Shown here: one piece after another, positions 8,582 through 18,617 of the stretch
How the letters are laid out: each line of letters begins with the position of its first letter
How positions within the stretch are numbered: the first letter of the stretch is position 1
Source: Bordetella genomosp. 12
Lineage (GTDB): Bacteria; Pseudomonadota; Gammaproteobacteria; Burkholderiales; Burkholderiaceae_B
NCBI RefSeq assembly: GCF_002261355.1
Contig: NZ_NEVU01000002.1
Span: 186,001-250,000, forward strand
DNA length: 64,000 nt
Reading direction: 5' to 3'
Notes under the pieces: generated by a model
What the model was told of the DNA's origin: nothing
Seen by the model: only the letters and a program-made list of their open reading frames with translations
Database searches by the model: none
Made by a program: the position numbers and the translations under genes

Positions 8582-9417
8582 GACAACCTCGCCGCCGGAT
8601 CCTGGCGATAGTAGCGGCTGAGCAGGTCATACCACTGAGGCAGGGCCTCGGCCAGCGGCCAGGGATCGGCAAAAAAATGCTCGGAACTGACCGCGAAGAA
8701 CTCCGCCTCGTCGCTGGCGGCATACGGGTCAAGCGGCAGTTGGCCGTACCACTGATCGGCCTCGGGGCTTTCGGGGTCGACATCGGGAGGAATCGCGGCT
8801 TCGACCTCATCGAGCGCCGCGCAAAAGCGTGTCAGGCTGTCTTGCAGGACGTCACGCCACAGGCGCGGCCGCAGGTCGGGATGGGCGCCCAGGTCGGGCA
8901 TGCCATCCGCGTCGCCGGCCTGCAGATCCAGTTTGTGGGCGAACTCATGGATCACCACATTGAAGGCGCCTTGCGACTGCGCGGCATCATCCCAGGACAG
9001 CACGACCGGGCCGCCATCCCACGCCTGCCCGGCGGCCTCTTCGAGGTATTCGTGAACCACGCCGTCATCGTCCTGCACGGATTGCGGAATGGCAAAGCCA
9101 CTGGGATAGACGATGATCTCCTCCCAGCCCTCGTACAGCCTCGGGTCCAGCTTGAGGATGGGCAGCGCGGCCTGCACGCAGATCGCCAGGCGCATGAAAT
9201 CCGTCAGCATCAGCCCGGCCGCGCCGTTGATCTGTTTGCTGGCCAATAGCCAGGCGGCGCGCTGGCGCAACTCGGCCAGTTCGGCCTGGTCCAGCGCCCC
9301 GAAAAAGGGGTAGGCAGCCAGCACATCCTGCCAAAGCGGCTCGGGAATGCGCGCCAACATCTCGGCGACCGCGTCGGCGCTGGCGCCGCGTCCGCCCAAC
9401 CATCTCAATATATCCAT
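8578..9417 (-). CDS. mtfA: MtfA-family zinc peptidase
   Basis: 279 residues. The zinc-metallopeptidase motif HEFAH lies at H157-H161 (VIHEFAHKLD), as in E. coli MtfA, whose peptidase activity is modulated by the glucose repressor Mlc. Upstream IIVYPSGFAIP is also typical of the family. Cytoplasmic, no signal peptide. The role in this organism is unclear, as no Mlc homologue is in view. It is divergent from relA, and the flavodoxin-like gene is coupled downstream. Confidence 0.92.
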   Translation of the reverse strand: MDILRWLGGRGASADAVAEMLARIPEPLWQDVLAAYPFFGALDQAELAELRQRAAWLLASKQINGAAGLMLTDFMRLAICVQAALPILKLDPRLYEGWEEIIVYPSGFAIPQSVQDDDGVVHEYLEEAAGQAWDGGPVVLSWDDAAQSQGAFNVVIHEFAHKLDLQAGDADGMPDLGAHPDLRPRLWRDVLQDSLTRFCAALDEVEAAIPPDVDPESPEADQWYGQLPLDPYAASDEAEFFAVSSEHFFADPWPLAEALPQWYDLLSRYYRQDPAARLS

Positions 9418-9613
9418 ATTTCCTTCTCTGCCGCCCTGCAGGCAGCCTTGGCCTCCGCTAGTGTAGAGTGTGCGAATTCTTTCTAAAATGTCGGAATCGG
9501 GCGGGTTATCCCGCCTGGTTGCACATCCGCCCCCCCGCTGCGATCACCCTCGGGCTCGCCGGGACTTTGGCCATAGGGCTGTACTCCGTTTTTCGAATCA
9601 CGTCGCGCCGATC

Positions 9614-11863
9614 ATGTCCGCCACCGAAGAGTCTCCGCTGCCCGCGCCTTTTGACCCGGCTTGGCATCAGGCGGCCAGCGCCGGCCTGGACCAGGCCGGC
9701 GCGGCGTTGCTGGCGCGCGCTGCGGCCTGGGCGCTGCCGCGCTGCGGCGATCAGGTCTTGGTCACTGGCGAGCGGCTGACGCACCATGCCGCCGGCGCCG
9801 TGCGTATCCTGGCCGAATTGCACACGGATGCGGCCACGCGCGCGGCGGCGCTGCTGGCCACCTTGCCAACCGACCTGAGCGCGGCCGCCCCCGCGCTGCG
9901 CAACGATCCGATTGCCGTGGAGTTTGGCGCGGAGGTCGCCCGCCTGGTGCAGGGGGCCCGGGCCTTGCTGCGCCTGGGGATCGTGGCCCGCCAGGCCAGC
10001 GACAGCGCTGCCGAGACGGGCTCGCAGAAAGAAATGCAGCGCAAGATGCTGCTGGCCATGGCGGCCGATCTGCGTATCGTGCTCATGCGGCTGGCCTCGC
10101 GGCTGCAAAGCCTGCGCTGGCATGCCGAGACCAAGACGCCCTGCAGCACCGAGTTCGCCCAGGAAACGCTGGATCTGTATACGCCGCTGGCCAATCGCCT
10201 GGGGATCTGGCAGCTCAAATGGGAGCTGGAAGATCTGTCTTTCCGCTTTCTGGATCCGGTGCGCTACAAGGAAATCGCCAAGCTGCTCGAGGAAAAACGC
10301 GTCGAGCGCGAGGCCTTCATTGCCGATGCCATCGAGCGCATGCAGGCGGCCCTGGCGCGCGCGGGCATCAAGGGCGAAGTCAGCGGGCGGCCCAAGCATA
10401 TTTACAGTATCTGGAACAAAATGCGGCTCAAGAGGCTGGATTTTTCCCAGATGTACGACTTGCGCGCACTGCGCATCATCGTTGACGACGTGCGCGACTG
10501 CTATGCGGCGCTGGCGCTGGTGCATGAGCTCTGGGTGCCGTTGCAGGATGAGTTTGACGATTACATTTCGCGTCCCAAGCCCAATGGCTACCGTTCTTTG
10601 CACACCGTCGTGGCGGATCGGGATGGGCGGGCTTTCGAAGTGCAGATCCGCACGCACGAGATGCATCAGTTCGCCGAATATGGGATGGCCGCGCACTGGC
10701 GCTATAAAGAGGCGGGCTCGCGCGGTGGGCAGGTAGCGGCGTCCAGCGACTATGACCGCCAACTGGCCTGGATGCGCCAGTTGCTGGCCTGGAACAGCGA
10801 TGTCGAGCAGGCCAAGGCGTCGGATGCGCCGGCGAGCAAGGACACCGCGCGTCCGGCCGTGCGCGATGGCGCCGAGGAACGCATCTATGTGCTCACGCCC
10901 CAGGCGCGTGTCATCGAATTGCCGCGAGGCGCCACACCGGTCGATTTTGCCTACCATCTGCATACCGACTTGGGGCACCGCTGCCGCGGCGCGCGGGTCG
11001 ATGGGCAGATGGTGCCCTTGCAGACGCGGTTGTCTACCGGCCAGACGATAGAAATCATCGCCGCCAAGTCCGGCGGGCCGTCGCGTGACTGGCTCAATCC
11101 CCAGTTGGGATATCTGGCCAGCCCCAGAGCGCGCGCCAAAGTGCGACTCTGGTTCAACGCCATCGAACTGCAGCAGCGCATTACGCAAGGCCAGTCGATG
11201 GTCGAAAAAGAGCTGCAGCGGCTGGGCAAGACGGCGGTCAATCAGGAGCAGTTGGCGCAAAGCCTGGGTTTCGCCAAGGCCGACGATCTCTATGTGGCCG
11301 CGGCCAAGGAAGAGTTCAGCCTGCGTCAGATCGATAGCGCCTTCCAGCAGTCGGCACCGGCGCCCGCGCCGCCTCCCGTGCTGACGCATGCGCGTAGTGT
11401 GGACAGCGCCGAGAAAACCGGCAAGAGCGGGGTGCTGGTGGTCGGCGTCGGATCGCTGCTGACGCAGTTGGCGCGTTGCTGCCGACCGGCGCCACCCGAT
11501 CCGATCCGCGGTTTTGTGACCCGCGGACGGGGCGTGTCCATTCACCGCGCGGACTGCCACAGTTTTCAGGCGCTGGCCGAACGCGAGCCCGAGCGCATCA
11601 TCGATGTGGAGTGGGGCAATACCTCGGACAGCTTTTATCCGGTGGATGTCAGCGTGCACGCGCACGATCGGCCCGGTTTGTTGCGCGACCTGTCCGAAGT
11701 GTTCGCCCGGTTGAGGCTGAATGTGGTGGGCGTGAACACCCAGAGCAAGCAATCGCTTGCGCATATGGTGTTCACGGTGGAAGTGCGCGGAGGAGACAGC
11801 CTGCAGAAAGCGCTGGATGCGCTGCGCGAGGTCACAGGCGTGTCGTCGGCCGCCCGTCGCTAG
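9614..11863 (+). CDS. relA: GTP pyrophosphokinase RelA ((p)ppGpp synthetase I)
   Basis: 749 residues from ATG 9614 (an open frame continues upstream to 9470 but lacks family similarity). It makes (p)ppGpp in the stringent response. The synthetase domain shows RPKPNGYRSLHTVV and EFDDYI, the acidic ExDD version that marks RelA rather than RxKD of SpoT. The N-terminal HD region reads AALLATLP where hydrolases have LLHDVVED, so the hydrolase site is lost. TGS (RIYVLTPQARVIELP), zinc-finger (LARCCRPAPPDPI) and ACT (DRPGLLRDLSEVF) domains follow. The gene is divergent from mtfA. Confidence 0.95.
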   Translation: MSATEESPLPAPFDPAWHQAASAGLDQAGAALLARAAAWALPRCGDQVLVTGERLTHHAAGAVRILAELHTDAATRAAALLATLPTDLSAAAPALRNDPIAVEFGAEVARLVQGARALLRLGIVARQASDSAAETGSQKEMQRKMLLAMAADLRIVLMRLASRLQSLRWHAETKTPCSTEFAQETLDLYTPLANRLGIWQLKWELEDLSFRFLDPVRYKEIAKLLEEKRVEREAFIADAIERMQAALARAGIKGEVSGRPKHIYSIWNKMRLKRLDFSQMYDLRALRIIVDDVRDCYAALALVHELWVPLQDEFDDYISRPKPNGYRSLHTVVADRDGRAFEVQIRTHEMHQFAEYGMAAHWRYKEAGSRGGQVAASSDYDRQLAWMRQLLAWNSDVEQAKASDAPASKDTARPAVRDGAEERIYVLTPQARVIELPRGATPVDFAYHLHTDLGHRCRGARVDGQMVPLQTRLSTGQTIEIIAAKSGGPSRDWLNPQLGYLASPRARAKVRLWFNAIELQQRITQGQSMVEKELQRLGKTAVNQEQLAQSLGFAKADDLYVAAAKEEFSLRQIDSAFQQSAPAPAPPPVLTHARSVDSAEKTGKSGVLVVGVGSLLTQLARCCRPAPPDPIRGFVTRGRGVSIHRADCHSFQALAEREPERIIDVEWGNTSDSFYPVDVSVHAHDRPGLLRDLSEVFARLRLNVVGVNTQSKQSLAHMVFTVEVRGGDSLQKALDALREVTGVSSAARR

Positions 11864-11879
11864 GCGGCCGGTTGCCTGA

Positions 11880-13193
11880 TCAGTGGTCGTCCAGGCGCTG
11901 GCGCGTCTTGTCCTGGATGAAGAAAGCGGCGATCAGGCCCAGCGTCACGCCGAACATGACGTAGTAGGCGGGAGCCATCGGCGAACCCGTGGTCTTGATG
12001 AGCCAGGTCACGATGAATTGCGCAAAACCGCCGAAAATCATCACCGCCACGTTGTAGGCCAGCGACAGGCCGACCGAGCGCACACGGGCCGGGAACAGCT
12101 CGGCCATCACCGTGCTGAACACCCCGAAGAACGCCGACACGAACAGGCAGACCACCAGTTGCACCGTCAGCAGCCGCTCGATCGAGGGGGCGGCGGTCAG
12201 CCAGGCGTACAGCGGATAGAGCACGATCAGATAGCCGATCAGCGAGCCGATCACCAGGGGACGGCGGCCGACGCGGTCCGACCACGCACCCATGAAGGGC
12301 GTCAGGACCACCATCAGCGCCGCGCCCGCCATCTGCACCAGAAAGGTTTCGCTCATGGGCAGATTGAGAATTTTGGTCGAGAAGGTGACCAGATAGGTGA
12401 AGGTGATGTAGATGGACACCGTCGCGGTCACGACCAGGCCCACGCCGATCAGCGTCTCGCGCGTGTGACGAGCCAGCATCTGGCCCAGCGTCAGGCGCTG
12501 CACGGCGCCCTGGCTGGTATTGCCTTCTTCGGCCTGGATACGCTTGAAGGTGGCGGTTTCGTCGACATTGCGGCGGATATAGATGGCGATGGGGACGATG
12601 ACCAGGCCGAAGGCGAAGGGCAGGCGCCAGGCCCAGGCTTCGATCTGCGCGGGGGTGAACAGCTCGGTGATCAGGGTGCCGAAGGCCGCGCCGATGAGCA
12701 GGGCCAGCATCTGCCCGGCCATTTGCCACGAGCCGTAAAAGCCGCGGCGCTCGTCAGGCGCCATTTCGATCAGCAGCGCCGTGGACGTGCCGAATTCACC
12801 GCCGGCCGAAAAGCCCTGCAGCAGGCGCGCCACCAGAATGAAGATGGGCGCCAGAATGCCCGCGGCGTGATAGGTCGGCGCCACGGTGATCAGCGCGATG
12901 GACACGGCCATCAGTGACGTCACCATCACCATGGCGGCCTTGCGCCCCTTGCGATCGCCATACAGGCCGAGCAGGATGCCGCCCACGGGACGCATGAAAA
13001 AGCCCACGCCGAAAATCGCCGTGGTCATCAGAATGGAGTTCAGTTCGCTGCCAGGAACATTGGGGTCGACCGGGAAAAACAGCTTCGCGATGATGGGCGT
13101 CATGAAGGCGAAGACGAGAAAGTCGTACCACTCCAGAGCGTTGCCGATGACGGCCGCCACGATATTGCGGGTGGGAACTGCACGCTGCTGCAC
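11880..13193 (-). CDS. MFS transporter, metabolite:H+ symporter (MHS) family
   Basis: 437 residues, about twelve hydrophobic segments. The N-terminal IGNALEWYDFLVF and the loop GDRKGRKAAM are typical of the MHS family, which takes up citrate, alpha-ketoglutarate, proline/betaine and similar solutes. A second cytoplasmic loop is SDRVGRRPLVI. The substrate cannot be assigned. It ends 17 bases from the relA stop (convergent) and starts divergent from argE. Confidence 0.9.
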   Translation of the reverse strand: MQQRAVPTRNIVAAVIGNALEWYDFLVFAFMTPIIAKLFFPVDPNVPGSELNSILMTTAIFGVGFFMRPVGGILLGLYGDRKGRKAAMVMVTSLMAVSIALITVAPTYHAAGILAPIFILVARLLQGFSAGGEFGTSTALLIEMAPDERRGFYGSWQMAGQMLALLIGAAFGTLITELFTPAQIEAWAWRLPFAFGLVIVPIAIYIRRNVDETATFKRIQAEEGNTSQGAVQRLTLGQMLARHTRETLIGVGLVVTATVSIYITFTYLVTFSTKILNLPMSETFLVQMAGAALMVVLTPFMGAWSDRVGRRPLVIGSLIGYLIVLYPLYAWLTAAPSIERLLTVQLVVCLFVSAFFGVFSTVMAELFPARVRSVGLSLAYNVAVMIFGGFAQFIVTWLIKTTGSPMAPAYYVMFGVTLGLIAAFFIQDKTRQRLDDH

Positions 13194-13357
13194 GGGGAAT
13201 CCTTAGGGTGGGGCCAAAAAAAGCGGATTTTAGGGGAAAAAACCGACACCGCGGGTAAAAGCCTCCCGCGCTTCGCGAAAACGGGCCCGCCGCGAAAGGG
13301 CCGCGCACATCTCGGACGGGTGGCCTAAACTTGAGGTTTTTCTCAAGGTTAGGCGAT

Positions 13358-14509
13358 ATGAACGCGCGCACTTGGTTGCAGACTCTGGTCGGCTTCGACA
13401 CCACCAGCCGGAATTCCAATCTGGCGCTCATCGAGACGACTCGCGACTGGCTCAAGCAACAGGGTGTAGAGGCCTGGCTCGTCCACAATCCCGAGCGGAC
13501 CAAGGCCAATCTCTTTGCTACCTTGCCGGCCAGCGACGGCAATACGCAAGGCGGTATCGTGTTGTCCGGCCATACCGATGTGGTGCCCGTCGATGGCCAG
13601 GATTGGTCCACGGATCCCTTCAAGCTGGTGGAGGCGGACGGACGGCTGTATGGCCGCGGCAGTTGCGATATGAAAGGCTTTATTGCGGCTTCGCTGGCCT
13701 TGGTGCCCGAGTATCTGTCCATGCAGCGCGCCAAACCCATCCATCTGGCGTTTTCCTATGATGAGGAAGTCGGCTGCGCCGGTGCGCCCTACATGATCGC
13801 CGACTTGCATGACCGCGGCATTCGCCCGGAAGGCTGCGTTGTGGGCGAGCCCACGGGCATGCAGGTCGTGGTGGCGCACAAGGGGATCAATCTGTTCCGC
13901 TGCCGGGTGCATGGCAAGGCGGCGCATTCGTCGCTCACGCCGCGCGGCTGCAACGCCATCGAGTATGCGGCCCGCTTGATCTGCCATATCCGCGACGTCG
14001 CCGACAGTTTCAAGGCCCAGGGGCCTTACGACCAGTTCTATGACGTGCCGTTCTCGACCATGACCACCAACCAGATCCAGGGCGGTATCGCGGTCAACAC
14101 CATCCCGGAATTCTGCGAGTTTTCGTATGAATTCCGCAATCTGCCCGGCATGCCGGCCGATGCGATCCAGGCCCAGGTCGAGCGTTACGTCGCTGAAACG
14201 CTGTTGCCGCGCATGCGCGCCGAATTCGGCGACGCGGCCATCGAGATCGAGCGCGGGGCCGCGGCGCCCGGGCTGGAAGCCTCCGAGGAAGCGGCCATCA
14301 CCCAGTTGGTGCGCGCGCTGACCGACGACCGCAGCACGCGCAAGGTCGCTTACGGGACCGAAGCGGGTCTGTTTCAAGGGATAGGCATTCCTACCGTGGT
14401 CTGCGGCCCGGGCCATATCGAGCAGGCGCACAAGCCGGACGAATACGTGGCGCTGGACCAGCTGGCAGGCTGCGAAACCTTCCTGCGCAAGCTGGGTCAG
14501 GCCCTCTGA
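13358..14509 (+). CDS. argE: Acetylornithine deacetylase
   Basis: 383 residues. M20-family zinc peptidase fold; metal-binding blocks are SGHTDVVPVD, YGRGSCDMKGF and DEEVGCAGA, then VVGEPTGMQ. It removes the acetyl group from N-acetylornithine in arginine synthesis. The ATG at 13358 follows AAGGTTAGGCG; an upstream frame adds nine residues without family similarity. It is divergent from the MHS transporter. Related M20 amidohydrolases could be confused with it, but the match to ArgE is good along the length. Confidence 0.92.
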   Translation: MNARTWLQTLVGFDTTSRNSNLALIETTRDWLKQQGVEAWLVHNPERTKANLFATLPASDGNTQGGIVLSGHTDVVPVDGQDWSTDPFKLVEADGRLYGRGSCDMKGFIAASLALVPEYLSMQRAKPIHLAFSYDEEVGCAGAPYMIADLHDRGIRPEGCVVGEPTGMQVVVAHKGINLFRCRVHGKAAHSSLTPRGCNAIEYAARLICHIRDVADSFKAQGPYDQFYDVPFSTMTTNQIQGGIAVNTIPEFCEFSYEFRNLPGMPADAIQAQVERYVAETLLPRMRAEFGDAAIEIERGAAAPGLEASEEAAITQLVRALTDDRSTRKVAYGTEAGLFQGIGIPTVVCGPGHIEQAHKPDEYVALDQLAGCETFLRKLGQAL

Positions 14510-14648
14510 GCGCGGGAGCCTGGCAGGGGCGGACCCCTGGTCCGCCATGCTCGGGTAAAATGTCAGGTTGCTAAACCGGTGCCGGTTGACGGCAGGCATA
14601 GGGCCTGTCGCCGTGCCAGGCGCCGGCTAGATATCAGGTAGACCCCAG
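14510..14648 (+). promoter_or_regulatory. argE-trpB intergenic region: hairpin and possible promoter for trpBA
   Basis: A perfect hairpin GGCGGACC/GGTCCGCC lies at 14528-14546, followed by a possible -10 TAAAAT at 14556-14561. No good -35 is visible. The hairpin has no T-run. A promoter for trpBA-accD is expected here because argE is unrelated and trpF does not precede trpB. Confidence 0.4.
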
Positions 14649-15848
14649 GTGAAACCTTACGACCTTCCGGATGCGAAGGGCCATTTCGGTCCTTATGGCG
14701 GCGTTTTCGTTGCCGAGACGCTGATGCATGCCTTGGACGAGCTGCGCGCTGCCTATGACAAGTATCGCGTCGACCCCGAGTTCATCGAAGAGTTCAACTA
14801 CGAACTCAAGCACTTCGTTGGCCGGCCCAGCCCCGTCTACCATGCTGCGCGATGGTCGCAAAAGCTGGGCGGCGCCCAGATCTGGTTCAAGCGGGAAGAC
14901 CTCAATCACACCGGTGCGCACAAGGTCAACAACTGCATTGGGCAGGCGTTGCTCGCCAAGCGCATGGGCAAGCCGCGCGTCATCGCCGAAACCGGCGCTG
15001 GCCAGCACGGCGTGGCATCGGCCACGGTGGCGGCCCGTTACGGCATGGAGTGCGTGGTCTACATGGGCAGCGAAGACGTGCGCCGCCAGGCCTCCAATGT
15101 CTATCGCATGAAGCTGCTGGGCGCGCGCGTCGTGCCCGTGGAGTCCGGCTCGCGCACGCTCAAGGACGCCTTGAACGAAGCCATGCGTGATTGGGTCACC
15201 AATATCGAGAACACGTTCTACATCATCGGCACGGTCGCCGGCCCGGATCCTTATCCGCGCATGGTGCGGGATTTCCAGACCGTGATTGGCAAGGAGTGCA
15301 TCGAGCAGATGCCCGAGGCCAGCGGCCGCCAGCCGGATTACGTGGTGGCTGCCGTGGGCGGCGGCTCCAACGCCCTGGGGATTTTCCACCCCTACATTCC
15401 TTACGAAGACGTCCAGCTCATCGGCGTGGAAGCCGCCGGCGAAGGCATGGAAACGGGCCGTCATGCCGCGTCGCTGGCCGCCGGCCAGGTGGGCGTGCTG
15501 CACGGCAACCGCACCTATGTCATGCAGGATGCCGATGGCCAGGTCCAGGAGACCCATTCGGTGTCGGCCGGCCTGGATTATCCCGGCGTCGGGCCCGAAC
15601 ATGCCTGGCTCAAAGACAGCGGCCGTGCCCGCTATGTCGGCATTACCGATGACGAGGCGCTGGCGGCCTTTCACGATTGCTGCCGCATCGAGGGCATCAT
15701 GCCTGCGCTGGAGTCCTCGCACGCGATTGCGCAGGCGGTCAAAATGGCCCCCACGCTCTCGCGCGACAAGATCATCCTGGTCAACCTGTCGGGCCGTGGC
15801 GACAAGGATATGCACACCGTTGCCGAGCGCGGCGGCATCGAGCTGTAA
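14649..15848 (+). CDS. trpB: Tryptophan synthase beta chain
   Basis: 399 residues. PLP enzyme that joins indole and serine. The Schiff-base lysine is K92 in [10 protein letters not shown]; the phosphate-binding glycine loop is [12 protein letters not shown] and the end is [13 protein letters not shown]. It begins with GTG at 14649 (AGGTGAAACC). The alpha subunit starts five bases after its stop. The upstream neighbour is argE rather than the usual trpF. Confidence 0.98.
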   Translation: MKPYDLPDAKGHFGPYGGVFVAETLMHALDELRAAYDKYRVDPEFIEEFNYELKHFVGRPSPVYHAARWSQKLGGAQIWFKREDLNHTGAHKVNNCIGQALLAKRMGKPRVIAETGAGQHGVASATVAARYGMECVVYMGSEDVRRQASNVYRMKLLGARVVPVESGSRTLKDALNEAMRDWVTNIENTFYIIGTVAGPDPYPRMVRDFQTVIGKECIEQMPEASGRQPDYVVAAVGGGSNALGIFHPYIPYEDVQLIGVEAAGEGMETGRHAASLAAGQVGVLHGNRTYVMQDADGQVQETHSVSAGLDYPGVGPEHAWLKDSGRARYVGITDDEALAAFHDCCRIEGIMPALESSHAIAQAVKMAPTLSRDKIILVNLSGRGDKDMHTVAERGGIEL

Positions 15849-15853
15849 ACACC

Positions 15854-16708
15854 ATGAGCCAACGCATCGCCGCCGCTTTTGAACGCGTGGCCGAATCCGG
15901 TCGCGCCTCGGCACTCATCCCCTACATCGCGGCAGGGGATCCCTCGCCCGCGGCCACCGTGCCGCTGATGCATGCCCTGGTGGCTGCCGGCGCCGACATC
16001 CTCGAGCTGGGTGTGCCGTTCTCGGACCCCATGGCCGACGGTCCGGTCATCCAGCGCGCCGCCGAGCGCGCCATCGCGCAAGGCATGGGCCTGTCGCGCG
16101 TGCTGCAAGCCGTGGCGGAGTTCCGCCGCCAGGACAGCACGACGCCGGTCGTGCTCATGGGCTACGGCAACCCGATTGAACGCATGGGCCAGCAGGTGTT
16201 TGTGCAGGCCGCGCGTGAGGCCGGCGTGGACGGCGTGCTGGTGGTCGATTACCCGCCCGAAGAAATGGACGACTTCGGCGCGGCCCTGGCCGCCGCCGAC
16301 ATCGCGCCTATCTTCCTGCTGGCGCCGACCACGACCGAAGCGCGCATGGAGGTCATCGGGCGCGTGGCGCGGGGCTATGCCTATTACGTGTCGCTCAAGG
16401 GCGTGACGGGGTCGGGCAGTCTCAATACTGACGACGTCGCCCAACGCCTGGCCATCATTCGTCGCCATGTCGGCGCGTTGCCGATAGGCGTGGGGTTTGG
16501 CATCCGCGATGCGGACAGCGCCAGCCGGATCGCTCGCCATGCCGACGCCGTGGTCATCGGCAGCAAACTCATCGAAACCATGGAGCAGGCCGTGGCCAAC
16601 GTGCCGCCTGCCCAGCAGACCGACGCCGCCGTGCGTGCCGCCAGCCTCTGGCTGGGCAGCATCCGTGCGGCGCTGGACCAAGTCAAACGAGAGCGCGCGC
16701 CGGCCTGA
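15854..16708 (+). CDS. trpA: Tryptophan synthase alpha chain
   Basis: 284 residues from ATG 15854, five bases after trpB; the longer open frame upstream lies inside trpB. It cleaves indole-3-glycerol phosphate, passing indole to TrpB. The catalytic Glu and Asp are E51 and D62 in [15 protein letters not shown], and the phosphate loop [12 protein letters not shown] is intact. The accD gene follows after 29 bases in the same direction, as in other Betaproteobacteria. Confidence 0.98.
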   Translation: MSQRIAAAFERVAESGRASALIPYIAAGDPSPAATVPLMHALVAAGADILELGVPFSDPMADGPVIQRAAERAIAQGMGLSRVLQAVAEFRRQDSTTPVVLMGYGNPIERMGQQVFVQAAREAGVDGVLVVDYPPEEMDDFGAALAAADIAPIFLLAPTTTEARMEVIGRVARGYAYYVSLKGVTGSGSLNTDDVAQRLAIIRRHVGALPIGVGFGIRDADSASRIARHADAVVIGSKLIETMEQAVANVPPAQQTDAAVRAASLWLGSIRAALDQVKRERAPA

Positions 16709-16737
16709 GCCTGCGCAAGCCGTCTACAGGAATACAC

Positions 16738-17616
16738 ATGAGCTGGATCGAAAAACTCCTGCCGCCTCGCATCAACAAAACCAGCGACAGCGGTGTGCGC
16801 CGGGTCCCCGAAGGGCTATGGGTCAAGTGCCCGTCCTGCGAGTCCGTGCTCTACAGCGAAGACCTGGCGGCGAATCTGCACGTCTGCCCCAAGTGCAGCC
16901 ATCACATGCGCATCGGCGCGCGTACCCGCATCGACTCTCTGTTGGATGTCGAAGGGCGCGTCGAGATCGGCCAGAGCACCCGCTCGGTCGATTCGCTGAA
17001 GTTCAAGGACACGCGCAAGTATCCCGAGCGTATCCAGGAAGCCATGAAGCAAACCGGCGAGACCGATGCGCTGGTGGTCATGAGCGGTTCCATCCGGGGC
17101 GTACCTGCCACGTTGGCCTGCTTTGAATTCGAGTTCATGGGCGGCTCGATGGGCTCGGTGGTTGGCGAGCGCTTCGTGCGCGGCGTCAAGGCTGCCATCG
17201 AACACAAGACGCCTTTCATCTGCGTGGCCGCATCGGGCGGCGCGCGCATGCAGGAAAGCCTGCTGTCGCTGATGCAGATGGCCAAAACCAACGCCATGCT
17301 GACGCAGTTGGCGCGGGCGGGGCTGCCGTTCATCAGTGTGCTCACGGATCCCACCATGGGCGGCGTGTCGGCCAGCTTCGCCTTCATGGGCGATGTCGTC
17401 ATCGCCGAACCCAAGGCGCTGATCGGCTTTGCCGGTCCCCGCGTGATCGAGCAGACCGTGCGCGAAAAACTCCCCGAAGGCTTCCAGCGCTCGGAATTTT
17501 TGCTGCAAAAGGGCGCCATCGACATGGTGGTTGACCGTCGCCAACTGCGCGAAGAACTGGCCCGTTTGCTGGCCTTGTTGACCAATCAGCCTGCCGATAT
17601 CGTCACCGCAGCCTGA
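16738..17616 (+). CDS. accD: Acetyl-CoA carboxylase carboxyltransferase subunit beta
   Basis: 292 residues. The N-terminal zinc ribbon has C31, C34, C50 and C53 (CPSCES and CPKCSHH). The crotonase-like core includes [17 protein letters not shown] and the oxyanion segment [13 protein letters not shown]. With AccA it carboxylates acetyl-CoA to malonyl-CoA, the first step of fatty acid synthesis. It is the last gene of the trpBA-accD group; folC, a usual neighbour, is absent and a terminator-like hairpin follows. Confidence 0.98.
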   Translation: MSWIEKLLPPRINKTSDSGVRRVPEGLWVKCPSCESVLYSEDLAANLHVCPKCSHHMRIGARTRIDSLLDVEGRVEIGQSTRSVDSLKFKDTRKYPERIQEAMKQTGETDALVVMSGSIRGVPATLACFEFEFMGGSMGSVVGERFVRGVKAAIEHKTPFICVAASGGARMQESLLSLMQMAKTNAMLTQLARAGLPFISVLTDPTMGGVSASFAFMGDVVIAEPKALIGFAGPRVIEQTVREKLPEGFQRSEFLLQKGAIDMVVDRRQLREELARLLALLTNQPADIVTAA

Positions 17617-17626
17617 ATTACTGGTG

Positions 17627-17661
17627 AAATGGGCGGCAATCCTTGCGGTTGCCGCCCATTT
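17627..17661 (+). terminator. Terminator after accD
   Basis: Perfect thirteen-base-pair stem AAATGGGCGGCAA/TTGCCGCCCATTT with a nine-base loop, eleven bases after the accD stop, running into a T-rich TTTACTATT. It is symmetric enough to act in both directions. Confidence 0.8.
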
Positions 17662-17825
17662 ACTATTCCATCAGGCGAAGTAATGCTTCGTCATTGCGCT
17701 ACGCCATGTCGGGTTTTCTGCCTGCCGTGTTGCCTGCGTGACACATGAATGTCCGGTTCGTCCCTGCTTTCTGCTAAGGTTGTACGGTATCTGTCCGCAC
17801 AGATTGAATGCACTTTGGAGTCCTT

Positions 17826-18371
17826 ATGCACGGCCTGAAAAAGAAAATCGCTTTGACCGGTATCGCTTCTCTGGTGTTGGCTTTGGCTGCCGGCACTGCC
17901 CGGGCACAACAAGGCAGCGACGGCGGCGTCAGTGTCCATTACGGTATTGGTGACCACTATCAGCGCGTCACGCTCAACTACGAAACGCCCACCTGGTGGA
18001 GCTATCAGTTCGGCAGCAATTGGGGTCGCCTGGATCTCAATGGTGAGTTCGGCGCGTCGTACTGGTGGGCGGATGGCTCGCGTGATCCCGGTCACGTCTG
18101 GCAAGGCAATGCCATCCCGATGTTCCGCTGGTGGGCCACCGATCGCTTCTATCTTGAAGGCGGCGTGGGCGCCACGGTCTTCTCGAGCACCCGTTTCGCC
18201 GACAAGCGCATTGGTTCGGCATTTCAATTCGGCGACCACGTTGGGCTGGGTTTTCTGTTGACGCAGAATAGCCGTATCGGCGTGCGTTACTCGCATTTCT
18301 CCAACGCCAACATCAAGAAGCCCAACCCGGGCCTGGATGTCGTGCAGTTGCTGTATACCTACCAGTTCTGA
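17826..18371 (+). CDS. pagL: Lipid A 3-O-deacylase PagL
   Basis: 181 residues from ATG 17826, which follows GGAG; an alternative ATG at 17808 adds six residues. The signal peptide has a cleavage site at ARA-QQ (about residue 27). The rest is an outer-membrane beta-barrel ending in the aromatic LLYTYQF. PagL removes the 3-O acyl chain of lipid A, which alters endotoxin activity. The catalytic His and Ser are in SHFSN (H157, S159). Fourteen residues after the His, where Pseudomonas PagL has its catalytic Glu, this protein has Asp (D171). It is a single gene with its own terminator. Confidence 0.93.
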   Translation: MHGLKKKIALTGIASLVLALAAGTARAQQGSDGGVSVHYGIGDHYQRVTLNYETPTWWSYQFGSNWGRLDLNGEFGASYWWADGSRDPGHVWQGNAIPMFRWWATDRFYLEGGVGATVFSSTRFADKRIGSAFQFGDHVGLGFLLTQNSRIGVRYSHFSNANIKKPNPGLDVVQLLYTYQF

Positions 18372-18408
18372 ACGGGCTGCAGCCCCAGCAAGTCGCTATT
18401 TGACCTGA

Positions 18409-18449
18409 CCCCCGGAAGTTGGACATTGCGCCAATTTCCGGGGGTTTTT
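18409..18449 (+). terminator. Terminator after pagL
   Basis: A strong stem (CCCCCGGAAGTTGG with CCAATTTCCGGGGG, one G-T pair, eight-base loop) is followed by TTTTTG, 38 bases after the pagL stop. Confidence 0.9.
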
Positions 18450-18566
18450 GCATGGCAACGTGCAATGAACCGGGCCGCCCATCCTTAGGCGTTCTTTACG
18501 CCTTTCAACCGTGCGGGAAGGATGCCGGAGGGCAGCCGCCGCGCGCATCGGGCGGGCAGGGCGTGC

Positions 18567-18603
18567 AAAAAAAATCGCCAGGCTGGCAGGCCTGGCGATT
18601 TTT
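18567..18603 (-). terminator. Terminator after rne
   Basis: Stem AAATCGCCAGG/CCTGGCGATTT with a short loop; on the minus strand it is followed by a run of T (positions 18574-18567). It lies 15 bases after the rne stop. T residues at the other end (18599-18603) suggest it also works on the plus strand. Confidence 0.88.
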
Positions 18604-18617
18604 CATGAGCGGGCAGC

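Noticed and set aside
9470-9613. Longer N-terminus of relA
   Set aside because: The extra 48 residues resemble no RelA and overlap the divergent promoter region; ATG 9614 fits the family better.
9506-11764. 752-residue open frame antisense to relA
   Set aside because: It lies fully within relA; the relA protein shows strong motifs and the antisense frame shows none.
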